Of a stretch of DNA of 64,000 bases, positions 9,808 to 20,047 are shown piece after piece. How positions within the stretch are numbered: the stretch's first letter is position 1; each line of letters opens with the position of its first letter. The translations under genes were made by a program, and so were the position numbers. The notes under the pieces were generated by a model. It was not told where the DNA came from. It made no database searches and saw nothing but the letters and a program-made list of their open reading frames with translations. The DNA is from an uncultured Desulfuromonadales bacterium (GTDB taxonomy: Bacteria > Desulfobacterota > Desulfuromonadia > Desulfuromonadales > Geopsychrobacteraceae): assembly GCA_945787295.1 (NCBI GenBank), contig CALZHQ010000001.1, positions 116,032 through 180,031 on the forward strand, read 5' to 3'.

Positions 9808-11826
9808 CTAATCCTTGTCTTTGAGCTGCTGCAGCTGCTTGATGACGCTGCGGCTCTGCTCGCTGCGGGCGTCCATCTCCTGGAAGATCTGGCCGGCCAT
9901 TTCCGCAACCGATTCAACGGCCGCTTCAATGTCGCGACTGTCCTGCCGCTGCTGGATCGCAACGTTCGCCATCTCGTCAGCCATGTTGCGGATATCCTCG
10001 ATGGAACGAACGATGCCGTGGGTTCCCTGTGCCTGTTCCCGCGACGCGGTCGAAACCTGCTCGGTCATTTCGCCCAGTTCCTCGATCGAATGGGTGACGA
10101 ATTCCGCTGAGCGGGACACCTCTGCGGTGGCATGTCGGATACTGCGCGCCATGTCCATGGCCGAGGTGGCGCTGCCAAGGATCTGGCTGAGCGACTGTTC
10201 GGTTTTGCGCCCGAGGGTCACGCCCCTACCGACCAGCTCTTTAACGTTGCGGACCTGATCGACAACCTCGCCGGTGCTGTTGTGCATGTCGCGAATCAGA
10301 TGAGCGATCGCTTCGGAAGAATGTGCGGTTTTCTGTGACAGGCCTCGGATCTCTTCGGCGACGACGGCAAATGAGCGCCCCTGTTGCCCGGCTTGAGCTG
10401 CGATGATCGCCGCATTGAGCGCCAGCAGGTTGGTCTTCTGGGCGATCTCGGTGATAACCGTGGTGATGGAGCCGATCTCTTCCCCTTTTTGCGACAGCTG
10501 ATCGATGACCTGCGACGCTTCGATGACCCCGGTGGAAATTCCTTCGAGCCCGGCGAGGGTTTCCTGGACGGAAACAACTCCACCTTCCGCCTGTTGTTTA
10601 ACCTGCTCCGACATCTCATGGGAGCTGATACTGTTGTCATCGACCTCTTTGATGGTCGCCGCAATCTGGGTCATCGCAGAGATCGACTTGTCCATGAACT
10701 CGGAGAGCTGTCTGATGCTGCTGCCGACCTGATCGATCGAGGCGGAAATTTCGGTGGAGGAGGACTGAGTCGAATTGACCGCGTCGCGCACCACATCCGC
10801 CGAATTGGCGATCTCGGCCACCAGCTTGATGGTCGAACCGGTTGCCCGCTTCAGGGTTTTCAGCAGAATCTGGTAATCCTGTTTGTATTGCAGCAGCTGA
10901 CCGAAAGTATGCTCCAATTCCCCCGTGAGAAGCTCAACCGCCTTGAACAAGCGCAGCCGGGTGATGCTGGCGGCCATTTGCGAGGCGAACAGCTTCAGGG
11001 TTTCGGTGTCATCCTCAACCAGTTGGCGGCCAGAGGTTTTGTTGTCGACACCAATAACCATTTCGGTCACGTCATTGACCACGACCGGACAGAGCAGAAA
11101 GTTTCTCGAACGCAGCGCAGCCAGCGAGTCGCAGGGCGCTTTGAGCTTGAAATCGGGCGGCATCAGGGCGATATCGTCAATCAGATAGCTGCGTTTCCCA
11201 TTGACCGTTTTGTAAATCGCCCCGGCCCTTTCGTCCAGCGGGAGGGTCGAGCTGGCGCCGCTATCGCCACAGCCGAGACTGAGCGAGAGACGCAGCTGTT
11301 TATTCGCATGGTCTACCTGCAGAATGTTAACCCGGTCGAAATCCATGACGTCATGCAGACCGTTTCCGGTCAACTCCATCAGCTCGGACATATCCATGGT
11401 TTTCTGGATCCGGGCGCTGATGTTGTGAAAGCTGCTGATGCGGTTGTTCAAATCGGTATACTTGTTTTCGAACTCCTGCTTCTGGCTGGCGACCGTTTGA
11501 TTCATCTCATCAAGTCGCTTGGCGCGCAAATGAATCTGCTCACTGGCCCGGCCGATAAAAAAGCCGAAGGTTCCCAGCACCACAGCGGTCCCGCCGCCCA
11601 TATAGGCGAGTAAAGCCAGATCTCTTGTACTCCTGAAATAGGCCCCGAAGGACTGGTCCCACCAGGGCTGGTAGGGATCGTGGAAAAAGACCAGCCGAAC
11701 CAATGACCAACCGAGCGGCGCGCCGATCCCGAGCATCAACCCGGCAATCGTATAGAACAGACTGCGATTGGCCTTTCCCTTGGTTGCACTGCCGTCTTCA
11801 AAAACCATGGAGAATATGTTCGTCAT
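9808..11826 (-). CDS. Methyl-accepting chemotaxis protein with GAF sensor
   Basis: Chemoreceptor of 672 residues. Two membrane spans (about 22-47 and 70-92) enclose a short loop with DPYQPWWDQSFGAYF. A coiled coil and a cytoplasmic GAF domain (about 145-290) follow, then the MA signalling domain (about 340-640) with the hairpin tip around KTNLLALNAAIIAAQAG. The sensing module is therefore cytoplasmic (GAF) rather than a large periplasmic domain. It is 34 bases downstream of pfkA and probably the last gene of the exbB-exbD-pfkA-mcp unit. The sequence does not identify the ligand. Confidence 0.93.
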   Translation of the reverse strand: MTNIFSMVFEDGSATKGKANRSLFYTIAGLMLGIGAPLGWSLVRLVFFHDPYQPWWDQSFGAYFRSTRDLALLAYMGGGTAVVLGTFGFFIGRASEQIHLRAKRLDEMNQTVASQKQEFENKYTDLNNRISSFHNISARIQKTMDMSELMELTGNGLHDVMDFDRVNILQVDHANKQLRLSLSLGCGDSGASSTLPLDERAGAIYKTVNGKRSYLIDDIALMPPDFKLKAPCDSLAALRSRNFLLCPVVVNDVTEMVIGVDNKTSGRQLVEDDTETLKLFASQMAASITRLRLFKAVELLTGELEHTFGQLLQYKQDYQILLKTLKRATGSTIKLVAEIANSADVVRDAVNSTQSSSTEISASIDQVGSSIRQLSEFMDKSISAMTQIAATIKEVDDNSISSHEMSEQVKQQAEGGVVSVQETLAGLEGISTGVIEASQVIDQLSQKGEEIGSITTVITEIAQKTNLLALNAAIIAAQAGQQGRSFAVVAEEIRGLSQKTAHSSEAIAHLIRDMHNSTGEVVDQVRNVKELVGRGVTLGRKTEQSLSQILGSATSAMDMARSIRHATAEVSRSAEFVTHSIEELGEMTEQVSTASREQAQGTHGIVRSIEDIRNMADEMANVAIQQRQDSRDIEAAVESVAEMAGQIFQEMDARSEQSRSVIKQLQQLKDKD

Positions 11827-11860
11827 GACACCCCTGCTCTTTTAGCAACACAATAGCGAA

Positions 11861-12949
11861 TTATCTTCCCACCATGATGCCCAGCGATTCAGCTGTTTTC
11901 ACCAGCTCTCCGTCCGGGTCGACCAGATTCAGCCTGGAGATCGCCTGGGCGATCTCAACACCGACAACCTGCTGCCCTTTCAAGGCAACCATCTGGCCGT
12001 ATTTCTGCTGCGCGATCAGCTCAACCGCTTTGACCCCGAAGCGTGATGCCAGAATCCGGTCGAACGGTTCTGGAGACCCGCCACGTTGCAGATGGCCGAG
12101 AGTTACGACCCGGGTTTCCATATCCAGACAGCTCTCGATCTGCCGGGCCACCTGATGTCCAACGCCTCCGAGCCGTTCTACCCCCAGGTTCTGTTCGGCG
12201 GTAACCTGAAGCGTTTTCTCCCCTTCTGCGGCGAAGGCGCCTTCGGCAACCACGACAATCGAAAATCGACTACCGTTCTGACGACGTTGTTCGATCGCCG
12301 CGCAAAGACGTTCGCTTGAATAAGGAATTTCCGGAATCAGAATGGCGTCCGCCGACCCGGCGATTCCAGACTCCAGGGCGATCCATCCTGCGTCGCGCCC
12401 CATCACCTCAACCACCATGGCACGGTGATGACTTTCAGCCGTGGTATGCAAACGATCGAGGGCCTCGGTCACGATGGTCACCGCGGTGCGATAACCGAAG
12501 GTGACATCGGTCGCGCGCAGATCGTTGTCGATGGTTTTCGGCACCCCGACCACCGGCAGACCCTTCTCGAAAAGCCCTTGGGCGATCTTCAGGGTGCCAT
12601 CGCCGCCAACGGCAATCAGGACATCAGCCCCCAGCTGACGAAAGTTCTCCAGCAGCCGGTCGGAGACGTCCTGCAGTTCAAGTTTTCCATTAACCTCAAC
12701 CGGATAACTAAACGGATTACCGCGATTGCTGGTGCCCAATATGGTGCCACCGCGCGGCAGAATGCCCCGCACCGCATCAAGATCGAGCTCCCGCCAGCGG
12801 AGATCCCCGACCAGACCCTCGAATCCATCCTCGATTCCCAGCACCCGCCAGCCGTGCAAGCGGACGGCGGAACGCACCACCCCACGAATGACCGCGTTCA
12901 GGCCCGGGCAATCGCCGCCGCCGGTCAATATCGCAATTGTTTTACTCAA
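11861..12949 (-). CDS. pfkA: 6-phosphofructokinase
   Basis: Phosphorylates fructose 6-phosphate in glycolysis. The 362 residues carry the nucleotide loop TGGGDCPGLNAVIRG at the N-terminus, GGDGTL near 110 and PKTIDNDL near 132, plus the substrate motif EVMGRDAGWIAL. Gly at the GGDG position with Lys at PKTID is the combination seen in one ATP-using branch of the PFK family; PPi-dependent enzymes usually carry GGDD or GGED there. Assignment as ATP-dependent is thus inference. It lies 18 bases after exbD and ahead of the chemoreceptor gene. Confidence 0.93.
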   Translation of the reverse strand: MSKTIAILTGGGDCPGLNAVIRGVVRSAVRLHGWRVLGIEDGFEGLVGDLRWRELDLDAVRGILPRGGTILGTSNRGNPFSYPVEVNGKLELQDVSDRLLENFRQLGADVLIAVGGDGTLKIAQGLFEKGLPVVGVPKTIDNDLRATDVTFGYRTAVTIVTEALDRLHTTAESHHRAMVVEVMGRDAGWIALESGIAGSADAILIPEIPYSSERLCAAIEQRRQNGSRFSIVVVAEGAFAAEGEKTLQVTAEQNLGVERLGGVGHQVARQIESCLDMETRVVTLGHLQRGGSPEPFDRILASRFGVKAVELIAQQKYGQMVALKGQQVVGVEIAQAISRLNLVDPDGELVKTAESLGIMVGR

Positions 12950-12967
12950 GGCGACAAACCTCCGGTC

Positions 12968-13390
12968 TCAGTTCGCATTCGATTCATTCACTTCCTTGTC
13001 GGTCGCGATCGCCAGTTTGCCGAAACCAGCGGTTTTTGCAGCATCCATCAGCTTGATGACCCGACCGTGCAGCGCACCCTCATCGGCCATCAGTAAAAAA
13101 GTCATCTGTTTGGCGGCCTCGCCATACTGTCCGATCCGTTGCTGCAGCTCGCCATAGCTGACCGGCTCTTTCTGCAGGTAAATCTGGCCCTCGGCAGTGA
13201 GGTAGACATGGATGTCCTTCTCGCCCTGCTTGAGCTGCTGGGCCGACGATTCCGGCAGGTCGATGGTCAGGCCCGGCCCTTCGATGAACGTTGTCGAGAT
13301 CATAAAAAAGATCAACAACAGAAAAACCACATCGATCATCGGGGTCAGATCCACCCGGGGAGGCTCGATATTTCGCTTTCGGAAAGCCAT
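12968..13390 (-). CDS. exbD: ExbD/TolR family biopolymer transport protein
   Basis: Proton-channel subunit of the inner-membrane energising complex. The 140 residues begin with a cytoplasmic tail and a single span with the essential Asp ([20 protein letters not shown]), followed by a periplasmic domain. It starts 5 bases after exbB. There is no tonB or tolA next to it, so whether it serves TonB-dependent uptake or a Tol-Pal-like complex is open. Short length and the P-M-I-D-V-V-F-L-L motif make the family call firm. Confidence 0.92.
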   Translation of the reverse strand: MAFRKRNIEPPRVDLTPMIDVVFLLLIFFMISTTFIEGPGLTIDLPESSAQQLKQGEKDIHVYLTAEGQIYLQKEPVSYGELQQRIGQYGEAAKQMTFLLMADEGALHGRVIKLMDAAKTAGFGKLAIATDKEVNESNAN

Positions 13391-13395
13391 GTCGC

Positions 13396-13995
13396 CTAAG
13401 CGCCGATCATGTCGACCACCTGCATGGTGTACTCTTCCATATCAAGCGTCAGTTTTTCCGCCCGACTCGAGAGATAACGATGCGCAAGAATCATCGGAAC
13501 GGCAACCGAAAGACCCGCCGCAGTGGTGATCAACGCCTCGGAAATCCCGCCGCCGAGGGTCGCCGGCGTCCCGGTCCCCTGTGCGGCAATGACGTTAAAC
13601 GCATCGATCATCCCCAGCACTGTCCCGAGCAGGCCCAACAGGGGAGAGATATTGGCAATGGTTCCCAGCAGCCCGAGATAGCGCTGCAAAGCCACCGACT
13701 CCCGGTCGCCGACCTCTTCCGCGATGGTTTTAATGTGCCTGCGGCTGGCTCCAGCCTGGCCCAGCGCCGCACTGAGAATTTTCGCCAGCGGAGAACCGGA
13801 CTCCCGGCAGCGCTCCATGGCCTCAGCGGTTTGCTCTTTATTGACCAGCCGCTCAACCTCGATCACCAGCGGTTGCATGCCGAGGCGAATCTTCCGAAAG
13901 GTTCTGACCCGCTCCAGGAAGATCGCCCAGCCGATCACCGAACAGAACAGGATCGGATACATCAAGGGTCCGCCGCGTTCAAAAATCTCAATCAT
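13396..13995 (-). CDS. exbB: ExbB/TolQ/MotA family proton channel protein
   Basis: Partner of ExbD, forming the proton-driven motor in the inner membrane. The 199 residues have three membrane spans: an N-terminal one ([19 protein letters not shown]) and two after about residue 100 ([20 protein letters not shown] and the [16 protein letters not shown] stretch). The [15 protein letters not shown] signature of the family is clear. It is the first gene of the exbB-exbD-pfkA-mcp run; a weak AGGGA lies 9 bases before the ATG. Confidence 0.92.
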   Translation of the reverse strand: MIEIFERGGPLMYPILFCSVIGWAIFLERVRTFRKIRLGMQPLVIEVERLVNKEQTAEAMERCRESGSPLAKILSAALGQAGASRRHIKTIAEEVGDRESVALQRYLGLLGTIANISPLLGLLGTVLGMIDAFNVIAAQGTGTPATLGGGISEALITTAAGLSVAVPMILAHRYLSSRAEKLTLDMEEYTMQVVDMIGA

Positions 13996-14069
13996 TTCGA
14001 TCGATTCCCTAGATTATCAAAATAATTTAAAAAAGATAGCACAATGATGAAAAGACTCCAAGAAACAAA

Positions 14070-14555
14070 TCAGTCCAGAGATATGATTTCCCCATGAATG
14101 TTCGAAGAAACTGTCAGCAACCCGACGGTGTGTCCGGGAGCATAACGTCGATCGGTCGGACTGCCCGGATTCATCAGCAGCAAACCGCCTTCAGAGCGAC
14201 AGAGCGGCTGATGGCTATGGCCGAAGACCAGCACGTCGATCCGCTCATGGGTGAATTCCGCCAGCACCCGTTGCTCGATGTCTTTTGGCGCTCCCCAGCC
14301 GTGAAGCATTCCGATCCGTTTTCCGCCGAGTTCGACAATCCTCTTCAGCGGTTCCTGAACAGCGACATCCATGTTCCCCCGTACCGCATACCAGGGAATC
14401 GGGCTGAAACAGCTTTCCAGCTCCGGGAGCACCTGGTCACCGGCATGCAGAACCGCATCGATTCCGGCAAAAGGTCCGTTGAGCAGGCGCTGGCTCAAAA
14501 CCATCCCCTGTGCCATAGTCGCGATATGCGTGTCCGACAATACACCGATCTTCAT
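14070..14555 (-). CDS. YfcE/MJ0936-type metallophosphoesterase
   Basis: Small binuclear-metal phosphodiesterase. The 161 residues show all the metal ligands: GVLSDTH, HAGD, RGNMD, MLHGWG and FGHSHQP, followed by NPGS. The ATG at 14555 is preferred over a GTG 15 bases upstream because a GAAGG sequence lies 8 bases before it. The physiological substrate is not known for the family. It is 74 bases upstream of exbB and may or may not be in the same transcript. Confidence 0.88.
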   Translation of the reverse strand: MKIGVLSDTHIATMAQGMVLSQRLLNGPFAGIDAVLHAGDQVLPELESCFSPIPWYAVRGNMDVAVQEPLKRIVELGGKRIGMLHGWGAPKDIEQRVLAEFTHERIDVLVFGHSHQPLCRSEGGLLLMNPGSPTDRRYAPGHTVGLLTVSSNIHGEIISLD

Positions 14556-14750
14556 GGCTGAAACCTTCACCAGACAAAACCATATTGCAGCAATTCATTA
14601 ACCTTACATCAAAATCCCACGACGCAAAGTGGCCATTTTCAGCCACAAAATGCTGAATTTCCTCAATTCTGCGTATTATTTTTTACCAAATGACTCGGAA
14701 GAAAACCGTAAGCAACTGACATGACAGACTTTTCATTCATTATAAACAAT

Positions 14751-14766
14751 TGGCATCGGCATTGCG
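14751..14766 (+). promoter_or_regulatory. Candidate sigma-54 promoter upstream of malic enzyme
   Basis: TGGCATCGGCATTGCG matches the -24/-12 consensus TGGCAC-N5-TTGCW with GG and GC 12 bases apart. It lies about 200 bases before the malic enzyme start in a 400-base intergenic stretch. A sigma-70-like pair follows at 14811, so two promoters may serve the gene. Confidence 0.45.
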
Positions 14767-14810
14767 ATGTCTCAAAAAGCGGTTATATTCACAGTGTTCG
14801 CGGATTCATA

Positions 14811-14837
14811 TTGACTTTTTTTTAGCGTCGCTATAAT
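14811..14837 (+). promoter_or_regulatory. Candidate sigma-70 promoter upstream of malic enzyme
   Basis: TTGACT (14811-14816) and a perfect TATAAT (14832-14837) are separated by 15 bases, short but usable, in an AT-rich stretch with a T-run between. The 5' leader to the malic enzyme start would be about 120 bases. Confidence 0.45.
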
Positions 14838-14962
14838 TTTTTAGCCTAAATGTATTGCAGCAGAACAATGGTTGTCTATTCAACCGTCCAACAGGAGACC
14901 TGCCGTTCCACTTCCCTTCCTGAGTCTCGGAAGATTTACTCTTAACAGGAGGAAAAGAAACA

Positions 14963-17227
14963 ATGTCGAAACGTCAAGAAGCCCTTGATTATCACAGCAT
15001 GGGGCGCAAAGGTAAAATCGAAGTTATCACCACCAAACCCTGCGCCACCAGCCGCGACCTCGCCCTCGCCTACAGCCCCGGCGTCGCAGAGCCCTGCCTG
15101 GAAATCGAAAAAAATCCCGACATGGCTTACGAGTATACTGCAAAGGGCAACCTGGTGGCAGTGGTTTCAAACGGCACCGCCGTTCTCGGGCTGGGCGATA
15201 TCGGCGCCATGGCGGGCAAGCCGGTCATGGAAGGCAAAGGCGTTCTGTTCAAAAGCTTCGCCGATGTCGACGTATTCGACATCGAACTGAACACCAAGGA
15301 TTCGGATGAGCTGATCCGCACCGTCAAACTGCTCGAGCCGACCTTCGGCGGCATCAACCTGGAAGACATCAAAGGGCCGGAATGTTTTTACATTGAGGAA
15401 AAGCTGCAGGAGATCTGCGACATTCCGATTTTCCATGACGACCAGCACGGCACGGCGATCATCTCGGCCGCCGGCATGGTCAACGCCCTGGAAATCATCG
15501 GCAAGAAGATCGAAGACGTGAAGATCGTCGTCAACGGTGCCGGTGCCGCCGGGATCGCCTGCGCCAACCTGGCGATCACCATGGGGATCGACAAGAACAA
15601 CGTCATCCTCTGCGACACCAAAGGCGTGATCTATAAAGGCCGGACCGCCGGAATGAACGAGTACAAAGAGCGCCTCGCCGCAGAAACCCACGCCAGAACC
15701 CTGGAAGATGCGATGGTCGACGCGGACATCTTCTTCGGCGTCTCCGCCAAAGGCGCCCTGACCACGGAAATGCTGAAGTCGATGGCCAAAGATCCGATCG
15801 TCTTCGCTATGGCCAACCCCGACCCGGAGATCACTCCGCCGGAAGCCAAAGAAGTGCGCGACGACGTGATCATCGGCACCGGGCGCTCCGACTACAACAA
15901 CCAGGTCAACAATGTCCTCTGTTTCCCCTTCCTGTTCCGGGGCGCGTTGGACACCCATGCCAGCGCCATCAACGACGAAATGAAACTGGCGTGCGTGCAT
16001 GCTCTGGCGGCATTGGCAAAAGAAGACGTTCCCGATTCGGTCCGCCGCGCCTACGGTGGCGAAGAGATCAAGTTCGGCCGCGAATACCTGATCCCCAAAC
16101 CCTTCGATCAGCGCGTGCTGCTGCGTGTTGCCCCGGCCGTCGCTAAAGCGGCGATGGATTCCGGCGTCGCCCGCCGGCCGATCGAAGACATGGACAAGTA
16201 CCTGGAACGCCTCGAAGCGATGCAGGGCCGCTCCAAGGAGATCATGCGCACCGTGATCAACAAGGCCAAGGCCAATCCGAAGCGCCTGGTCTTTCCCGAA
16301 GGGGATGAGGAAAAGATCCTGCGCGCCGCACAGATCATCATCGACGAAGGGATCGCCAAACCGATCCTGATCGGCAACGAAAAAGAGATCCGCCAAAAAA
16401 TCGAAGAGCTCAATCTGGATCTGAACGGCGTGGAGATTGTCGATCCGACGACCTTCGAGAAACGCAGCGCCTACATCGACGCGATGTTCAAAAAGCGCCA
16501 GCGCAAGGGTGTCACCCGCGCCGAGGCCAAGGGAAAAATGAAGAACAACCGCAATTACTTCGGTGCGATGATGGTCGATCAGGGTGACGCCGACGTGGTC
16601 CTCTCCGGGATCAACCACCACTACCCGGAAACCATCCGGCCGGCGCTGGAGATTATCGGCAAGCAGGACGGTCTCTCCAAGGTTCACGGCCTCTACATGA
16701 TGGTGACCAAGAAGCAGGCGGTGTTCTTTGCCGACACCACCGTCAACATTGAGCCGACAGCGGAAGAGCTGGCCGAAACAGCCATTCTCACTGCAGCAAA
16801 GGCGAAACATTTCAATGTTGAGCCGAAAGTCGCGATGCTCTCCTTCTCCAACTTCGGCAGCTCCGACCACCCCTTGTGCCTGAAAGTGAAGAAGGCCACC
16901 GCGCTGGTCAAAGCACAGGCCCCGGACCTGGTGGTCGACGGCGAGGTGCAGGCCAACGTGGCTCTCGATGCCGAATTGACCGCGGCCCAATACCCCTTCG
17001 CCCAGCTCAAAGGTGACGCTAACATCTTCATCTTCCCCGACCTCAACTCGGGCAATATCAGCTACAAGCTGCTCAACAAGTTGGGTGAAGCCGAAGCCGT
17101 CGGTCCGATCCTGATGGGGATGAAGAAACCGGTCCACGTGCTGCAGCGTGGCGACGACGTTTCCGACATCGTCAACATGGCCGCTGTCGCCGTGGTCGAT
17201 GCCCAGGAAGCAGCCGAAAAAGCCTGA
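14963..17227 (+). CDS. maeB: NADP-dependent malic enzyme fused to a phosphotransacetylase-like domain
   Basis: Oxidative decarboxylation of malate to pyruvate. The 754 residues match MaeB-type hybrid enzymes: malic N-terminal domain (about 1-160, with the [13 protein letters not shown] motif), NAD(P)-binding domain (about 165-410, [14 protein letters not shown]) and a C-terminal phosphate acetyl/butyryltransferase-like domain (about 425-750) that in studied homologues is regulatory rather than catalytic. An AGGAGG-like site lies 9 bases before the ATG. A strong terminator follows at 17257. A second copy of the C-terminal half lies at 63421-64000, so the genome has at least two such enzymes. 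Confidence 0.95.
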   Translation: MSKRQEALDYHSMGRKGKIEVITTKPCATSRDLALAYSPGVAEPCLEIEKNPDMAYEYTAKGNLVAVVSNGTAVLGLGDIGAMAGKPVMEGKGVLFKSFADVDVFDIELNTKDSDELIRTVKLLEPTFGGINLEDIKGPECFYIEEKLQEICDIPIFHDDQHGTAIISAAGMVNALEIIGKKIEDVKIVVNGAGAAGIACANLAITMGIDKNNVILCDTKGVIYKGRTAGMNEYKERLAAETHARTLEDAMVDADIFFGVSAKGALTTEMLKSMAKDPIVFAMANPDPEITPPEAKEVRDDVIIGTGRSDYNNQVNNVLCFPFLFRGALDTHASAINDEMKLACVHALAALAKEDVPDSVRRAYGGEEIKFGREYLIPKPFDQRVLLRVAPAVAKAAMDSGVARRPIEDMDKYLERLEAMQGRSKEIMRTVINKAKANPKRLVFPEGDEEKILRAAQIIIDEGIAKPILIGNEKEIRQKIEELNLDLNGVEIVDPTTFEKRSAYIDAMFKKRQRKGVTRAEAKGKMKNNRNYFGAMMVDQGDADVVLSGINHHYPETIRPALEIIGKQDGLSKVHGLYMMVTKKQAVFFADTTVNIEPTAEELAETAILTAAKAKHFNVEPKVAMLSFSNFGSSDHPLCLKVKKATALVKAQAPDLVVDGEVQANVALDAELTAAQYPFAQLKGDANIFIFPDLNSGNISYKLLNKLGEAEAVGPILMGMKKPVHVLQRGDDVSDIVNMAAVAVVDAQEAAEKA

Positions 17228-17256
17228 GCAGCGCAAATTATTTAGAGACACCTGTC

Positions 17257-17291
17257 GAGGGAGTGTTCGTTACGAACACTCCCTCTTTTTC
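17257..17291 (+). terminator. Rho-independent terminator after maeB
   Basis: A stem of about 11 bp (GAGGGAGTGTTCG with CGAACACTCCCTC, loop around TTA) is followed by TTTTT. Confidence 0.9.
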
Positions 17292-17368
17292 TGCCGCTGA
17301 GAGACTTCCAATCCCCCCCTCTTCCTGCTAAGATGCCGACTTTCTGAAAAACGCGCCAAGGAGTTTCC

Positions 17369-18757
17369 ATGAAATATTGCAGCACCCGCGGCAAGGTTCG
17401 CGGCATCCCCTTTTCTGAAGCCGTGATGATGGGACTGGCCGATGACGGCGGCCTGCTATTGCCGGAGGTGATCCCGAGTCTGAGCCCCGCCGAACTGCAA
17501 CAATTGAGTGATCGTCCTTATCCCGAGCTGGCATTCGAGATCATCTCCCGTTTCGCGACCGATATCCCGGCTGCCGACCTCAAGGCACTGATCGACCGCT
17601 CGTACGCCAGCTTCACCCACCCCGAGATCACTCCGCTGGTCAAACAGGATGACCTCTACATCCTCGAGTTGTTCCATGGCCCGACCCTGGCGTTTAAGGA
17701 CGTAGCCCTGCAGTTCCTCGGCAACCTTTTCGAATATCTGCTGGAAAAATCGGCTCGCCAGATGAACATCATCGGCGCTACCAGCGGTGACACCGGCAGC
17801 GCCGCAATTTACGGAGTCCGCGGACGCAAAAATATCAACATTTTTATCCTGCATCCCAAGGGCCGCGTCTCGCCGATTCAAGAGTTGCAGATGACCACGG
17901 TCACCGATGACAACGTCTTCAACCTGGCGGTGGAAGGCACTTTTGACGATGCCCAATCGATCGTCAAAGAGATCTTTGGCGACCTTGATTACAAGGAACG
18001 CCACGCCCTCGGCGCGGTCAACTCAATCAACTGGGCCCGGGTGCTGGCGCAGGTGGTCTATTACTTTTACGCCTGGTTCCAGGCCAGCAAGGAGACCGGC
18101 TGCAGTGGAATCGAAGTTTCCGTGCCGACTGGCAACTTCGGCGACATTTTTGCCGGCTACATCGCCATGCAGATGGGGGTACCGATCCGCAAACTGATCC
18201 TGGCCACCAACGCCAACAATATTCTCAGTCGCTTCATCAACGACGGTGATTATTCAACCGCGGATGTTCACCAGTCGCTCTCTCCCTCAATGGATATTCA
18301 GGTCGCAAGCAACTTTGAGCGCTATCTGTTTTATCTCTACGGCAGTGATGCCGCGCAGGTCTGTGCCGCTATGGAGAATTTCAAACGTACCGGCAAGCTG
18401 GAATTCAGCAGCGAACAGCTCACTGCGGTCCAGGCGATCTTTGCCGCCGCGACCGTTGACGACCAACAGACCCTGGCGACCATCAAGGAGTTTTTTGCCA
18501 AGACCGGTTATATCCTGGATCCGCACACCGCCGTCGGCGTATGGGCGGGCCGGGCTGTTGCCAGCGGCAAATGTCCTCTGGTCTGCCTTTCGACAGCGCA
18601 CCCGGCAAAATTCGGTGACGCGGTCCAGTCAGCGATTCAACAGCATCCGGAACAGCCAACGGCTCTACAAGGGATCGAGAAACTTCCCAGGCGGCTAGAA
18701 ACAATCGCGGCCGACACCAGACAGGTCAAAGCCTTTGTCGCCGCGCGCGCGCTTTAG
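17369..18757 (+). CDS. thrC: Threonine synthase
   Basis: PLP enzyme converting O-phosphohomoserine to threonine. The 462 residues match the longer, E. coli/yeast-type threonine synthase. Visible features are the N-terminal MKYCSTRGKV, the PLP lysine in GPTLAFKDVALQF, the phosphate loop GATSGDTGSAA, and the HPKGRVSPIQELQM stretch. An AAGGAG site lies 7 bases before the ATG. It has its own terminator (18805) and sits between two other terminated units, so it is probably monocistronic. Confidence 0.95.
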   Translation: MKYCSTRGKVRGIPFSEAVMMGLADDGGLLLPEVIPSLSPAELQQLSDRPYPELAFEIISRFATDIPAADLKALIDRSYASFTHPEITPLVKQDDLYILELFHGPTLAFKDVALQFLGNLFEYLLEKSARQMNIIGATSGDTGSAAIYGVRGRKNINIFILHPKGRVSPIQELQMTTVTDDNVFNLAVEGTFDDAQSIVKEIFGDLDYKERHALGAVNSINWARVLAQVVYYFYAWFQASKETGCSGIEVSVPTGNFGDIFAGYIAMQMGVPIRKLILATNANNILSRFINDGDYSTADVHQSLSPSMDIQVASNFERYLFYLYGSDAAQVCAAMENFKRTGKLEFSSEQLTAVQAIFAAATVDDQQTLATIKEFFAKTGYILDPHTAVGVWAGRAVASGKCPLVCLSTAHPAKFGDAVQSAIQQHPEQPTALQGIEKLPRRLETIAADTRQVKAFVAARAL

Positions 18758-18804
18758 GTAAACACACGCACCTGTGGGTAATTTGCCTTCCCTTTACAAA
18801 GATT

Positions 18805-18836
18805 GGCTCCTGCCGGTATCCGCCAGGAGCCATTTT
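18805..18836 (+). terminator. Rho-independent terminator after thrC
   Basis: Stem GGCTCCTG/CAGGAGCC with a short loop, followed by ATTTTC. The T-run is short. Confidence 0.7.
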
Positions 18837-18881
18837 CAATCAGTTTCTGACGACCAATAATTTTAGATTCGGAGGAGTGAA

Positions 18882-19709
18882 ATGGAATACATTAAGAGCC
18901 TCAACCCGGAGACAATAGCCAATCTGGTGGAGAGCTATGGCCTGCCGCTCGTGTGGTCGTTCGCTGTCCTGGCCGTCGGCCTGATCGCATCACGCGTCAT
19001 TTCGAACATCGTCGCAAAGCTGATGCACAAAAGCCGGGTTGATGAAACCCTGGTGAAATTCAGCAGAAGCCTGACCTATATGGCCCTGATGGCCTTTGTT
19101 GTATTGGCTGCGCTGGAAAAGCTGGGCGTCGAAACCACCTCTTTTGCCGCGGTGATTGCCGCGGCGGGCCTGGCCATCGGCCTTTCACTGCAAAGCACCC
19201 TGAGCAATTTTGCCGCCGGGGTCATGCTGATCCTCTTCCGCCCTTTCAAAGCAGGTGACTTCATCGAAGGGGGCGGAACGGCAGGAGTCGTCGAGGAAAT
19301 ACAGATCTTCAGCACTAAACTGAAGACCGGCGACAACAAGCAGATCATTGTCCCCAATGGACAGATAATTGGTGGAAATATCACCAACTATTCGGCCAAA
19401 CCGACCCGACGGGTCGACCTGATTATCGGTGTCGGCTATGACGACGACCTGAAACAGGTCCGAGCTGTGCTGGAAGATGTTCTCTCCAAAGAGTCACGCG
19501 TTCTTACCGATCCGGCGCCGACCATCGGGGTTCTGGAACTGGCCGACAGCAGCGTGAATTTCGCGGTTCGCCCATGGGTCAAGAGTGGCGATTACTGGCC
19601 GGTGCTGTTTGCTCTACAGGAAGAGATCAAACTCCGCTTCGACGCCGAGGGTATCTCGATCCCCTTCCCGCAACGGGATGTTCACCTAATTAATGAAAAT
19701 GCTGCCTGA
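18882..19709 (+). CDS. mscS: Small-conductance mechanosensitive channel, MscS family
   Basis: Inner-membrane tension-gated channel that vents solutes on hypo-osmotic shock. At 275 residues it is of E. coli MscS size with three spans: about 18-38, 64-84 and the pore helix 90-115 (AVIAAAGLAIGLSLQSTLSN). The beta domain follows with FRPFKAGDFIEGGG and PNGQIIGGNITNYS, then a C-terminal alpha/beta domain ending in a GISIPFPQRDVHL motif. A GGAGG site lies 7 bases before the ATG. It stands alone between two hairpins. Confidence 0.93.
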   Translation: MEYIKSLNPETIANLVESYGLPLVWSFAVLAVGLIASRVISNIVAKLMHKSRVDETLVKFSRSLTYMALMAFVVLAALEKLGVETTSFAAVIAAAGLAIGLSLQSTLSNFAAGVMLILFRPFKAGDFIEGGGTAGVVEEIQIFSTKLKTGDNKQIIVPNGQIIGGNITNYSAKPTRRVDLIIGVGYDDDLKQVRAVLEDVLSKESRVLTDPAPTIGVLELADSSVNFAVRPWVKSGDYWPVLFALQEEIKLRFDAEGISIPFPQRDVHLINENAA

Positions 19710-19718
19710 TAAAAACCA

Positions 19719-19751
19719 CTCACGGGCTCGAGTTACCTTCGAGCCCGTGAG
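19719..19751 (+). terminator. Hairpin after mscS, probable terminator
   Basis: A perfect 13-bp stem CTCACGGGCTCGA/TCGAGCCCGTGAG with a 7-base loop. No T-run follows, so it may act as a pause or processing site. The remaining 296 bases to the cytochrome gene are AT-richer and show no gene; only the AAGGAGG before 20048 is evident. Confidence 0.6.
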
Positions 19752-20047
19752 CTCGTCAATCGATCTGTCCTCGACAAACGCATACAGTATACATATTTTT
19801 AGCCTTACGAACGCTCCTGTCAAATCCATGCAGTAGATCTAAAACCTTCATTTAAACAATGGCTTAGACAAGCACAGAAAGAACTTGATCAATCTCAGCA
19901 GCCTTGCTATAAACACCTGTTGAAATGCAATCATAAAATCTACCCCTAAAGGGTTCTCAATGAGGCTTTCACAGATCCTGAAAAATCCAATATCCTCGCG
20001 AAACAGAAGATCGCAGGACTCACTTATCTACTTATCAAGGAGGCAAA

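Noticed and set aside
15167..17251. A 694-codon minus frame opposite malic enzyme
   Set aside because: It mirrors the codon bias of maeB; no RBS or domain.
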